Source: Erythrobacter cryptus DSM 12079 (GTDB lineage Bacteria; Pseudomonadota; Alphaproteobacteria; Sphingomonadales; Sphingomonadaceae). From it: a stretch of 64,000 bases of DNA. The position numbers were made by a program, and so were the translations under genes. Location of the stretch: contig NZ_AUHC01000002.1 of NCBI RefSeq assembly GCF_000422985.1, positions 328,191-392,190 on the forward strand, given 5' to 3'. Of the stretch, positions 54,399 to 62,743 are shown piece by piece (within the stretch, counting starts at the first letter, position 1; every line of letters starts with the position of its first letter). The notes beneath the pieces were generated by a model. It was given only the letters and a program-made list of their open reading frames with translations. It made no database searches and had not been told where the DNA came from.

Positions 54399-54557
54399 GG
54401 GGTGAACCGTTCACCCCGTTCGCGCGGATGCGGGGTTACCCCGCTGATCGGGAACGGCTGCCAAGAGCGCTCCGGACCGGTCATTTGACCCCTTGGGGTC
54501 CACCCATGATCTGAGGTGATGTCAATGCCTTGCCGGAAGGGGTCACCCCTTTCCGGC
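54399..54557. promoter_or_regulatory. Array of G-run palindromes before the replication gene
   Basis: The 490-bp gap 54261-54750 has no gene but has four perfect or near-perfect dyads: GGGGTGAACCGTTCACCCC (54399-54417), GCGGGGTTACCCCGC (54430-54444), GACCCCTTGGGGTC (54487-54500) and the longer GCCGGAAGGGGT ... ACCCCTTTCCGGC (54532-54557, one extra T). All but the third, whose arms are reversed, share the half-site GGGGT/ACCCC. This looks like a multi-site operator or replication-control region. Confidence 0.6.
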
Positions 54558-54750
54558 GCGATGGTCTGCGGCCGGGCGGACCGGTTCCGACGTCGCGAGG
54601 GTGGCCGGAAGACCGGCAGAACCGGGGCTGACAACGCCCCTCATCCGGTTCCGCAGCCCCCGTGTCCGCCCGTCTCCGCAACCTCCTGCACCATGCCGCT
54701 GCGGCCCTCCGGCCGATCGGTCAGGACGCGCCCGATCGGCGGGGGCGGCG

Positions 54751-57700
54751 ATGAGCGGGCGGGACTGGCGGGCCTTCGATGCCGAGTTGCGGGCGTGCGT
54801 GCCGGAGCTGGCGGTGGAGCTTCTGGGCAAGCCGACTTCCCGCGCAGGGCAGGAATGGCGCTGGGGCCGGAAAGGCAGCCTCTCGGTCGTCGTCGGCGGC
54901 GCGCGGGCGGGCATGTGGTTCGACCACGAGGAAGGCCGTGGCGGCTGGTTCCCGGACCTCGTCGGCCGCGACCTCGGCATGGCGCGCGATGATGCCACTG
55001 ACTGGATTGCCGACCGGATCGGCATGGCGGCGCTGCCCCGACCGGCTCGCCAGCGGTCGAAACGAAGCGCAACGCCCGCCAACTATCCGGGCGAGCCGCC
55101 AACGGCATCGACCACGGCACCGGCGGAGACGTGCCCCGATGACGCTGCCGCGCCCGCGCCAAACCAGGCGGACGAAGCTGCCGTGCGGGCCACCCGGATC
55201 TGGGAAAGCGCGCGTCCCGCCCCGGACGAGCATCCCTATCTCGTCGCCAAGCAGGCCGCGCCTCTCGCCCTGCGCATGGACGCGGGCCGCCGGCTCGTCG
55301 TGCCGCTGCAGGACATCGACGGCCGGATCCACAGCGTGGAGTTCATCGCGCCGGATGGCGCGAAGCGTTTCCTCGCCGGCGGGGCGAAGAAGGGCCATTT
55401 CGCGGTAGTGGGCGCGGAGCCGGGACCGCTCCCGGAGCCTGGCGGCCCGCTCCTGATCTGCGAGGGCTGGGCCACCGGCGCGAGCCTGCACATCGCCACG
55501 GGTCATACCGTGATCGCGGCGATGGACGCGGGTAACCTGATGCCAGTGGCCGAGGCGCTGCGGGCCCGGTTCCCCGAGGCCGATCTCGTCCTCGTCGCCG
55601 ACAACGACAAGAAGCCCGACCGCGACACCAATCCCGGCGTCGAGGCGGCGCGGAAGGTGGCGCTCGCGGTCGACGGCCGTCTGGCCGTGCCGGACAGCTC
55701 CGGCGACGCCAACGACCTGTTCTGCGCCGAGGGCTCAGCCGCCATCGCGGTACTTGTCGCCGGAGCGGCCCGGATCCCGCCACCACCGCCGACCTACCCG
55801 GCGCCGGTCCTAACGCCAGACGAGGCCCGCGCCAGCCTTGCCAAGGCGATCGCCGATTTCATGGCTGCGATCCCGGGCTACTGGGCCGCTGTCGAGGCTG
55901 CGCAGGAGGAGGCGAAGAACCCCGACACGGACCGCGATCCGCTGGATTTCAACATCGTGGCACGGGCGGCGCTGCCGCCGCTCCTCGGCCTGCCGGTCGA
56001 CGTCGGCCTCGGCAAGACCTCGAGCGCGCGCGCTGCCATCGCTGAACTGATCGCCGCGGGCGGGATCGGCAAGCGCAAGGTCGTCTACGCTGTCCCGCGC
56101 CACGATCTCGGCGCCGAGCAGGTCTCGGCCTTCGGGGCGTTGGGCCTCAACGCCATGCTCTGGAAGGGCCGCACCGCGCCCGATCCCAGCGACGACAACC
56201 CCGACCAACTCATGTGCCTCGACCCCGAGGCGACTTTCGACGCGCTCGAGATCGAGCATCCGGTCGAGCAGAGCTGCTGCAAGGTCAAGAACGGGACGGA
56301 ACTGCTTCTCTGCCCCTGGTTCCACGACTGCGGCTACCAGCGCCAGAAGCCGCTGGCGCAGGCGGCGCAGGTCATCGTCTGCGCCCATGACAGCCTCTTC
56401 CACATGAAGCCGCAGGCCATCGGTGAAGTCGGCCTTCTCGTCATCGACGAGGGCTTCTGGCAGTCCGGGCTGCGCGGTCTCGATGGCAAGGCCACGCTGA
56501 CACAGGACGGGCTTGAGCCCGGCCGCACCTCGCTCACCTGCTACACCGGCAAGGGCAAGATGGATGTCGGCGCCACGGCCGACCTGATCGCCGCGCGGGA
56601 GCGGCTCTGCAAGGCGCTGCGGGTCACCGAACCCGGTCCTCTGCGCCTCGGCCTGCTGGAGGCCGTCGGTCTCACCCCGGACGACTGCCGCCAGGCCGCC
56701 ACGCTGGAACGCCGCCGGATGCGCGACGCAGGCCTCCGCCCCGGCATGTCGCCGGTCGAGCGGCGCAAGCGCATCGAGGCGGTGCTGCCGCCCGCGGGCG
56801 AACCATGGGCGCCGCCCGGGCGTTGCGCCACGCTCTGGCTGATCCTCGCCGAGGCGCTGGAGAATGGCCACGACGCGGCTGGCGCGGAACTCGTGCACGG
56901 GATGACCGAGGCCGGTTCCGTCCGCGCCCTGCGCCTGCGCTGGCGCAGCCGCATGCGGACTGGCTGGGCGGCCCAGGCGCCGATCCTGCATCTCGATGCG
57001 ACGCTGCGCCCTGAACTCGTCCGGACCTACCAGCCAAGGATCGACATCGGCGCGCCCGTCGCCGCGCGCCAGCCCCATGTCCGCGTCCGCCAGGTGACCG
57101 GCAGCCCGACCTCGGCCCGTGCCCTGACGCCCTCGGCCGACGCGCCCGATCGGGACCACAAGGCTGCCGCGACCCGGCTGCGCGACCTGCGCGCCTGGAT
57201 CGACCTCCGCGCCCGGCAGTGCCATCGCCCCGGCGAGGCCATCGATCTGCTCGTGGTGGGCCAGAAGGCCGCCATCGACGCGCTCCGGTCGGCCGGCCTG
57301 CCGTCGCGGGTCGAGGCGGTGCATTTCAACGCGCTGAGTGGACTCGACCGCTGGGGCGGGATCGGCGGCATGGTTGTGCTGGGCCGCACGCTGCCCGCGC
57401 CGCGCACGGTGGAACTGATCGCCACGGCGCTGACCGGACGGATGCCCGCGCCGAACCAGGAAGACGCGGGCTGGTGGTATCCGATGGTGGAACGCCGTGT
57501 CCGGCTCGCAGATGACCGGACCGCGCCGCTCGCAACGGAGGAACACGCCGACCCCATAGCCGAGGCCGTGCGCTGGAGCATCTGCGAGGGCGAGCTGATC
57601 CAGGCCATGGGCCGCGGGCGCGGCGTCAATCGCACCGCCGCCACACCGCTCGAGATCGACCTGCTCACGGACGTGGTCCTGCCCGTCACCGTCGAAGCGC

Positions 57701-58242
57701 TGGTACCATGGTCAGAGCTCCGGCCGACCCGTCGTGACCTGATGGCGCTGACCGGCATCGTGCTCGAAAACGCCACAGACATGGCGGCCTGCTTCCCGGA
57801 GCTCTGGTCCTCTGCTGCCGCAGCCCGGCAGGATCGGTCGAGGAGTGTGACAAACTGCTATTATAGGGATCTCTATAATAGCCAAATGTCACACTCCTCC
57901 GTGGAGGTGACCTACCGCCCGGAAGGTCCCGGCCATCGTGCCCGCACCGCCCGCGTCGATCTCTACCGCATCCCCGACCCGGAAGCCTGGCTCACCAACC
58001 GGCTCGGGCCGCTCGCCGGCTTCGAGATGCGGCACGTGGCAGGCGCCGACGCCAGCGTGCCGGATCCCGCCGAGGCCGCGCACCTCGACACCCTCGCATC
58101 CCGCCTGACCGCCAGCATGCAGGCCGTGCTCGCCGCGCGCCGGGCCGCGCTCGATGTGCTGTCCATCCGGCTGGAGGCCGCGAAGCCCGACGCTCCAAGG
58201 CCATCCGTTCACCCCGAACCCACAGAGGAGATAGACGCATGA
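54751..58242 (+). CDS. Large phage replication protein: Toprim plus helicase-like
   Basis: 1163-residue protein from ATG 54751. Residues about 225-290 form a Toprim domain (LLICEGWATG with the acidic residue, then LVLVADNDKKPD), usual in DnaG-type primases and phage replication proteins. Around residue 418 GLGKTSSARAA is a Walker A loop, and around residue 565 LVIDEGFW is a Walker B-like box, giving a helicase-type second half. A 60-bp nested palindrome lies in the coding part at 57840-57899. It is probably a bifunctional primase/helicase of the element. Confidence 0.8.
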   Translation: MSGRDWRAFDAELRACVPELAVELLGKPTSRAGQEWRWGRKGSLSVVVGGARAGMWFDHEEGRGGWFPDLVGRDLGMARDDATDWIADRIGMAALPRPARQRSKRSATPANYPGEPPTASTTAPAETCPDDAAAPAPNQADEAAVRATRIWESARPAPDEHPYLVAKQAAPLALRMDAGRRLVVPLQDIDGRIHSVEFIAPDGAKRFLAGGAKKGHFAVVGAEPGPLPEPGGPLLICEGWATGASLHIATGHTVIAAMDAGNLMPVAEALRARFPEADLVLVADNDKKPDRDTNPGVEAARKVALAVDGRLAVPDSSGDANDLFCAEGSAAIAVLVAGAARIPPPPPTYPAPVLTPDEARASLAKAIADFMAAIPGYWAAVEAAQEEAKNPDTDRDPLDFNIVARAALPPLLGLPVDVGLGKTSSARAAIAELIAAGGIGKRKVVYAVPRHDLGAEQVSAFGALGLNAMLWKGRTAPDPSDDNPDQLMCLDPEATFDALEIEHPVEQSCCKVKNGTELLLCPWFHDCGYQRQKPLAQAAQVIVCAHDSLFHMKPQAIGEVGLLVIDEGFWQSGLRGLDGKATLTQDGLEPGRTSLTCYTGKGKMDVGATADLIAARERLCKALRVTEPGPLRLGLLEAVGLTPDDCRQAATLERRRMRDAGLRPGMSPVERRKRIEAVLPPAGEPWAPPGRCATLWLILAEALENGHDAAGAELVHGMTEAGSVRALRLRWRSRMRTGWAAQAPILHLDATLRPELVRTYQPRIDIGAPVAARQPHVRVRQVTGSPTSARALTPSADAPDRDHKAAATRLRDLRAWIDLRARQCHRPGEAIDLLVVGQKAAIDALRSAGLPSRVEAVHFNALSGLDRWGGIGGMVVLGRTLPAPRTVELIATALTGRMPAPNQEDAGWWYPMVERRVRLADDRTAPLATEEHADPIAEAVRWSICEGELIQAMGRGRGVNRTAATPLEIDLLTDVVLPVTVEALVPWSELRPTRRDLMALTGIVLENATDMAACFPELWSSAAAARQDRSRSVTNCYYRDLYNSQMSHSSVEVTYRPEGPGHRARTARVDLYRIPDPEAWLTNRLGPLAGFEMRHVAGADASVPDPAEAAHLDTLASRLTASMQAVLAARRAALDVLSIRLEAAKPDAPRPSVHPEPTEEIDA
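57840..57899. repeat. 60-bp nested palindrome inside the replication gene
   Basis: Outer arms GAGGAGTGTGACA (57840-57852) and TGTCACACTCCTC (57887-57899) and inner arms GCTATTATAG (57857-57866) and CTATAATAGC (57873-57882) are all perfect and share one centre (a GATC). The inner part is strongly AT-rich in a GC-rich gene. It is in frame and encodes residues around NCYYRDLYNSQMSH. Confidence 0.7.
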
Positions 58243-58766
58243 TGTTCGACACGATGCGTGTCTACGACGCCGGGCGCTTCCACGATGTGGATCTTCCCGA
58301 TTGGTATCACGAGGCCCAAAGCCTCAGCCAGACGGAACGCATCGATTGGCATTGCGCCCTCGAGCGTGTTCTCGATTGCGAATACACGCTGTTGACGGAG
58401 GACTGCACGGCCAGCACCGGCCTCGAAATCCGCTTCTGGCCGAGCGAGAGGAACGGCATCCTTGTCCTGATTGAGGACCCCCTTGGCCTCGTCGAGCAGG
58501 TCGTCATCCTGAACCCGACCGACTGGCTGCCGTTCCTGACGAGATACCTCGCCCCTCTGATTGCCACCTCGACGCAGAGTGCCCTGCTGCAGATGCAGGG
58601 CAGGATCGCCAACACCCTGATCGCCTGGGCGCGCCACGGCGAAGGCAGCCATGTCGATCGCGAGACTGGCCTCAGCCGGATCGACCTCGACAACGACCGC
58701 GATCGTCGCCGTGCCCAGCGAGCCCGCGCGGCCATGGAAAGAGAGCGGCAGGAGGGGCGCGCATGA
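58239..58766 (+). CDS. Phage hypothetical protein
   Basis: 175-residue protein, starting within the replication-gene stop (ATGATG). It has an N-terminal part with HDVDLPDWYHEAQSLSQTER and DWHCALERVLDCEYTLL, a beta region, and a basic C-terminus (RDRRRAQRARAAMERERQEG). I do not recognise a family. Its operon position next to replication genes suggests a small accessory factor. Confidence 0.5.
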   Translation: MMFDTMRVYDAGRFHDVDLPDWYHEAQSLSQTERIDWHCALERVLDCEYTLLTEDCTASTGLEIRFWPSERNGILVLIEDPLGLVEQVVILNPTDWLPFLTRYLAPLIATSTQSALLQMQGRIANTLIAWARHGEGSHVDRETGLSRIDLDNDRDRRRAQRARAAMERERQEGRA

Positions 58767-58972
58767 CCGGGATGGGGTTCATGCCGAAAGGCTATGGCGG
58801 CGAGCGGCGCGATCCGGACCGCGTGAAGCGCGACGGCTGGATGGAGCAGGGCGTGCTGGCAGTGGCAATCGACGATGACCGCCTCACATGGCCCGAGCGT
58901 GAGCTTGTCCGACAGCTGGGCGAGAAGCTCTATGGCCCGCGCCCGTCCGACAGGGAGGCGCGCCATGGCTGA
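58763..58972 (+). CDS. Small phage protein
   Basis: 69-residue protein overlapping the preceding stop by 4 nt (ATGA). The sequence is acidic/basic mixed (GERRDPDRVKRDGWMEQGVL, TWPERELVRQLGEKLYG) without hydrophobic segments. No family recognised. Its stop overlaps the next gene by 8 nt. Confidence 0.5.
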   Translation: MTGMGFMPKGYGGERRDPDRVKRDGWMEQGVLAVAIDDDRLTWPERELVRQLGEKLYGPRPSDREARHG

Positions 58973-59345
58973 TCGCGAATGGACCGCCGACTGCGTTGCC
59001 GATCATTTCGAGGAGGCGTTCCGCACCCTGCGCAAGCTGCCGCCGGTGAAGGCGCAGGGCTACTTCAGCACCTGGCCCGACATCGTGCGGACGAGCCGCG
59101 AGATCGAGGCGATGGAGCCGCAGCCGATGCGGGTCTGGCCCTCGGCCGCCGCCATCACCCGGCTCGAGCAGACCTTCGACTGGGTGCTCTGGATCGAGGA
59201 GGCGGAGCGCAAGCTGGTCTGGTCCCGCGCGGCCCGTGTGCCGTGGAAGCAGATCAGCGGCGAGCTGGGCTGCGACCGCACGACCGCATGGCGGCGCTGG
59301 CAGCTGGCGCTGACGAAGATCGCTGCGCGGCTGAATGCGCAGTGA
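58965..59345 (+). CDS. DUF6362-type phage protein with HTH
   Basis: 126-residue protein from ATG 58965. It starts MADREWTADCVADHFEEAF and has an aromatic-rich middle (FDWVLWIEEAERKLVWSRAA) and a helix-turn-helix near the end (WKQISGELGCDRTTAWRRW). This fits phage-associated DUF6362. A regulatory or packaging-accessory role is plausible; nothing specific is shown. Confidence 0.65.
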   Translation: MADREWTADCVADHFEEAFRTLRKLPPVKAQGYFSTWPDIVRTSREIEAMEPQPMRVWPSAAAITRLEQTFDWVLWIEEAERKLVWSRAARVPWKQISGELGCDRTTAWRRWQLALTKIAARLNAQ

Positions 59346-59913
59346 CTCCAATTTGTTGCAACACTTTTTCCTTCGACATCTGCAACAGATCCATGCTATT
59401 CTGAAGGCAAGATGGGGAGAGTGCGCAGGAAAGCCCGCTCTCCCCTTTGCGTTGAATGGGGCCTTCTGGACCCCGGTATCCAGCGAGGGTCCGGCCGGGG
59501 TCCAGCCCACGGCAGTTTCCGGTTCCTCCCTGGCCGAAATCGTATGCTGGCGGGCGAGGCGCGGCGTATCGCTTGGCACAGGCCGATTTTTTGGGAAGCC
59601 ACCCCTGCCAGACGGAAGCCACCGCCTGCCGAATGACACAAGAAAACCGCGTGATTTCCGTTGGATAGCCGAAGGCCCGGGCTGGCTTCCGGGTGGCTTC
59701 CTGCTGGCCTGCAGAATCCACCCGGAGTCCACAGGCGATCCACCGTGGAATCCACCGCAGGATCCACTCTCCCGTTCGCCCAATCGAGCAAGCTGCCCAT
59801 CGGCTGCATGCGCGTCGAGGCTTCGGCCGCTGAGCCAGCCTGGCCAATCAGCGGCCACCAGCGCCGGTGCCGCCGCTCCCGCGTTCCTGACCCCTCATCG
59901 GTTCCTCTTATCC
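59346..59913. other. 568-bp gene-poor stretch with hairpin, TGTTGCAACA and iteron array
   Basis: No convincing protein gene starts here, although one frame stays open to the next gene. It contains TGTTGCAACA (59354-59363), a hairpin GGGGAGAG/CTCTCCCC (59414-59445) followed by TTT, and five TCCAC boxes at 59717, 59728, 59739, 59751 and 59763, spaced 11-12 bp. It may hold an origin or control region of the element. Confidence 0.5.
59717..59767 (+). repeat. Iteron-like array of five TCCAC boxes at 11-12 bp
   Basis: TCCAC occurs at 59717-21, 59728-32, 59739-43, 59751-55 and 59763-67, usually preceded by A/G. The spacing of about one helical turn puts all boxes on the same face of the DNA, as in iteron or multimer-binding sites. 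It is not a strict tandem repeat. Confidence 0.45.
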
Positions 59914-61290
59914 ATGACCCTTGCCTTTGCACCCGACCGGATCGAGACGTGGCCGCTCGCGCGCCTCAAGCCCTATGCCGGGAACGCGAAGCAGCATGGG
60001 GCCGAGCAGGTGGCGAAGATCGCCGCCAGCATGGCCGAGTTCGGCTGGACCGTGCCCTGCCTCGTGGCCGAGGACGGGGAGCTGATCGCGGGCCACGGCC
60101 GCGTTCTGGCGGCGAGCCAGCTCGGGCTGAAGGAGGCGCCGGTGATCGTGCTCGGGCATCTCACGCCCGCGCAGCGCCGGGCCTACCGCATCGCGGACAA
60201 CAAGCTGACGGAACTCGGAAGCTGGGACGAGGCGTTGCTCTCCGCCGAGCTGCAGGGACTGCTGGCCGAGGACTTCGATCTGTCGCTGGTCGGCTTCTCC
60301 GACGGCGAACTCGACAAGCTCCTCGCGCTCGACCCGGACGCAGACGATGAAGACGGCGGGGCTGGCGGCTCGTTTCCGCCGGTGACCATCCCCGAGCCGC
60401 CGCGCAACCCGGCCTCACGCAGGGGCGATTTGTGGATCCTCGGGCACCACCGTCTGCTCTGCGGCGACAGCACCAACCATGAGGACGTCCGCCGCCTGAT
60501 GAACGGCGAGCGCGCCGTGCTCTTTGCCACCGACCCGCCCTATCTCGTGGACTACGACGGCGCGAACCACCCGACGCGGAACAAGGACTGGTCGCAGTCC
60601 TATGGGGTGACCTGGGACGACAGTTCGCAGGGCGCGGAACTCTACGACGGCTTCATCGCCGCGGCCATTGCCGAGGCGATCACCGAGGATGCCGCGTGGT
60701 ATTGCTGGCACGCGTCCCGCCGCCAGGCGATGCTGGAAGCCTGCTGGGAGAAGGCCGGCGCCTTCGTCCATCAGCAGATCATCTGGGTGAAGGACCGCGG
60801 CGTGCTCACCCGCTCGCATTATCTGTGGAAGCACGAGCCCTGCTTCATGGGCTGGCGCCGCCCGCACCGTCCGCCGAAGGTCGCCGAGGAGACGCTGCCC
60901 TCGACCTGGGAGATGGCCGTGCCTGCCGGCGAGGAGCGCCCCGATCATCCGACGCCCAAGCCGGTGGATGCCTTCGCCATCCCGATGCGCCAGCACGTCG
61001 AGCGCGGCGGGCTGTGCTACGAGCCGTTCTGCGGCTCGGGCACTCAGATCATGGCCGGTGAGGCCAACGGCCGGCGTGTCTTCGCGATGGAGATCAGCCC
61101 GGCCTATGTCGATGTCGCGATCGAACGCTGGCAGGCCGCCACGGGCCGCGAGGCGATCCTCGAGGGCAACGGGCGGACCTTTGCCGAGGTGAAAGCCGAG
61201 CGGTTGGGCGACGGCACGGAACCCATGGCCGATACGCCGGACATGGACACCGCCCCTGAACCCGCGCGAAAGCGCAAGACCGCCGCGTGA
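59914..61290 (+). CDS. ParB-domain/N6-adenine DNA methyltransferase fusion
   Basis: 458-residue phage protein from ATG 59914. Residues 1-110 form a ParB/sulfiredoxin-type domain (LARLKPYAGNAKQHGAEQV and ELIAGHGRVLAA). After an acidic linker there is a beta-class methyltransferase with DPPY at residues about 207-210 and the AdoMet motif FCGSGTQIMAGEANG at about 370. DPPY predicts N6-adenine methylation. It is common in alphaproteobacterial prophages; methylation could protect phage DNA. An N-terminal extension open in frame is not credible as protein. Confidence 0.92.
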   Translation: MTLAFAPDRIETWPLARLKPYAGNAKQHGAEQVAKIAASMAEFGWTVPCLVAEDGELIAGHGRVLAASQLGLKEAPVIVLGHLTPAQRRAYRIADNKLTELGSWDEALLSAELQGLLAEDFDLSLVGFSDGELDKLLALDPDADDEDGGAGGSFPPVTIPEPPRNPASRRGDLWILGHHRLLCGDSTNHEDVRRLMNGERAVLFATDPPYLVDYDGANHPTRNKDWSQSYGVTWDDSSQGAELYDGFIAAAIAEAITEDAAWYCWHASRRQAMLEACWEKAGAFVHQQIIWVKDRGVLTRSHYLWKHEPCFMGWRRPHRPPKVAEETLPSTWEMAVPAGEERPDHPTPKPVDAFAIPMRQHVERGGLCYEPFCGSGTQIMAGEANGRRVFAMEISPAYVDVAIERWQAATGREAILEGNGRTFAEVKAERLGDGTEPMADTPDMDTAPEPARKRKTAA

Positions 61291-61291
61291 C

Positions 61292-62473
61292 ATGCATGAC
61301 TTGGCTTTACCTTCCTCCGGAGACGATTCCGGAGCGGGAGATGCGTGCCTGTTCGGCCTCTCCCTCTGCTCCGGCGCAGGCGGTCTCGACCTTGGGCTCG
61401 CCATCGCCATCCCCGGATATCGTGCTGTGGGCCATGTCGAACGGGAAACCTACGCCGCAGCCACTCTCGTGGCGCGGATGGAAGACGCGTCCCTGGATCA
61501 GGCTGTTGTCTGGGACGATGTTGGCACCTTCGACGGCCGCCCGTGGCGCGGCGCGGTGGACATCGTCACTGCGGGCTATCCGTGCCAGCCGTTCTCCGTC
61601 GCGGGCAAGCGCCGGGGTGCCGACGACCCACGCCACCTCTGGCCTCATGTCGCCCGTATCATCGGCGAGGTCGAGCCGCCCTTCGTCTTCCTCGAAAATG
61701 TCGCCCATCATCTCCGCCTCGGTTTCCCCGAAGTCGCCGCAGGACTGGTCGGCATGGGCTACCGCCTTGCGGCGGGCCTCTTCACAGCGGCGGAAGTCGG
61801 CGCTCCCCACAAACGCGAGCGTCTGTTCATCCTCGCCATTCGCGAGGGGGACGAGCTGGCCGACCCCGCGCGCCTGCTCTGGAACCCGGTCGAGTGGCGG
61901 GAACCGGACGGAACTGCTGCGGCTCTGGCCGACGCCCCGCGCCAGCGCCAACGAAAACCGGCAGACGAAGCCGACGCCCTCGCAGGCAGCGGGGCAGCAC
62001 GGCATGAACCTCGCGACGACGGCCGCGTTGTGGCCGACGCCGCAGACCGACAGCTTTCGCAGCCGAGGTGGGGAAAGGAAGGACGAGAAGGGTCTGGACC
62101 GGATGGCGCGGGATTGGCCGACGCCGATGGCGAACGACGGCTGCAAGCCGAGCGCGGGCAACCGCAGGAGTGCCGACCTGACCCATGCGGCGGGGATGTG
62201 GATGACGCCGACGGCGCGGGATCACAAGGATGGGGCGACGACATTGGCGAACACACCGGTGAACGGCCTGCTTGGCCGCCAGGTCCTGGTGACGTCGATG
62301 GCTGGGCGCGATATCTCGCCATCGCCCCGGACCTTGAACCCGCTGTTCGTCGAGGCGCTGATGGGCTGGCCCACCGGGTGGACCGGCTTCGGCTCTGTGG
62401 CAATGGCGTGGTCCCGCTGGTTGCAGCGCATGCGCTGCGAACTCTGGCGGCTGAACTGCTGGGCGATGGATGA
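61292..62473 (+). CDS. Phage C5-cytosine DNA methyltransferase
   Basis: 393-residue protein from ATG 61292. Motif I LCSGAGGLDLG, motif IV with catalytic Cys98 in GYPCQPFS, motif VI FLENVAHH, motif VIII HKRERLFILA and a motif X-like CGNGVVPLVAAHA at the end are present. Between about residues 187 and 340 the sequence consists of Ala/Asp-rich repeats (LADAPR, VADAAD, LADADG). The same stretch in another frame encodes WPTP repeats, see 61848-62486. The protein may modify phage DNA. Confidence 0.88.
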   Translation: MHDLALPSSGDDSGAGDACLFGLSLCSGAGGLDLGLAIAIPGYRAVGHVERETYAAATLVARMEDASLDQAVVWDDVGTFDGRPWRGAVDIVTAGYPCQPFSVAGKRRGADDPRHLWPHVARIIGEVEPPFVFLENVAHHLRLGFPEVAAGLVGMGYRLAAGLFTAAEVGAPHKRERLFILAIREGDELADPARLLWNPVEWREPDGTAAALADAPRQRQRKPADEADALAGSGAARHEPRDDGRVVADAADRQLSQPRWGKEGREGSGPDGAGLADADGERRLQAERGQPQECRPDPCGGDVDDADGAGSQGWGDDIGEHTGERPAWPPGPGDVDGWARYLAIAPDLEPAVRRGADGLAHRVDRLRLCGNGVVPLVAAHALRTLAAELLGDG

Positions 62474-62486
62474 GGCAGAGGCATGA
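61848..62486 (+). CDS. Overlapping alternate frame with WPTP repeats and MTase-like C-terminus
   Basis: Frame +1 relative to the methyltransferase is open over its whole length, but becomes protein-like only from about 61848: SWPTPRACSG, LWPTPRASANE, LWPTPQTDSF, DWPTPMANDG and MWMTPTARDH, then LNPLFVEALMGWPTGWTGF. WPTP repeats with LNPxFVEWLMGWPxGW are typical of C-termini of phage methyltransferases. Its stop overlaps the next gene start in an ATGA, as at other junctions of this operon. It could be reached by a +1 shift near the GGGGG run at 61846-61850, or translated from its own start. A sequencing error in the G-run is the simple alternative. Confidence 0.4.
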   Translation, partial: GTSWPTPRACSGTRSSGGNRTELLRLWPTPRASANENRQTKPTPSQAAGQHGMNLATTAALWPTPQTDSFRSRGGERKDEKGLDRMARDWPTPMANDGCKPSAGNRRSADLTHAAGMWMTPTARDHKDGATTLANTPVNGLLGRQVLVTSMAGRDISPSPRTLNPLFVEALMGWPTGWTGFGSVAMAWSRWLQRMRCELWRLNCWAMDEAEA

Positions 62487-62743
62487 AGCAATCCCGCCTC
62501 ATGTCGCTGGTCGAGTCCCTTGCCAACGTCGCCGTCGGCTACGGCGTCGCGGTCGTCACGCAGGTCCTGATCTTTCCGATCTTCGGCCTGTATGCGACGC
62601 TGGCGCAGAACCTGATGATCGGCGCCATGTTCACGCTGGTGAGCCTTGCGCGCTCCTATGCGCTGCGGCGGCTGTTCGAGCAGCTGCGGGAGCGCCAGGC
62701 GCTGGGGCAAGGATCGGCAAGGCCTGATCGGTCGGTGACATGA
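62483..62743 (+). CDS. Small phage membrane protein (DUF7220-like)
   Basis: 86-residue protein with two membrane helices (ANVAVGYGVAVVTQVLIFPI and LMIGAMFTLVSLARSYAL). It starts MKQSRLMSLVES, as in phage DUF7220 proteins that sit before terminase genes. The basic C-terminal tail is cytosolic by charge. It overlaps the terminase small-subunit start by 4 nt. Function unknown. Confidence 0.75.
   Translation: MKQSRLMSLVESLANVAVGYGVAVVTQVLIFPIFGLYATLAQNLMIGAMFTLVSLARSYALRRLFEQLRERQALGQGSARPDRSVT

Noticed and set aside
57840..57899. The 60-bp palindrome as a transcription terminator
   Set aside because: It lies within a long open gene, has no T-run after the outer arm, and its stem is AT-rich.
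59335..59913. In-frame N-terminal extension of the ParB-methyltransferase
   Set aside because: No similarity to the ParB domain, Pro/Ser/Arg-rich, and the family begins at about 59914; the stretch has regulatory-type repeats instead.
61287..61845. First part of frame B of the phage C5 methyltransferase
   Set aside because: Although open, it is Ser/Ala/Arg-rich and shows no protein-like motif; only the part after about 61848 is worth attention.
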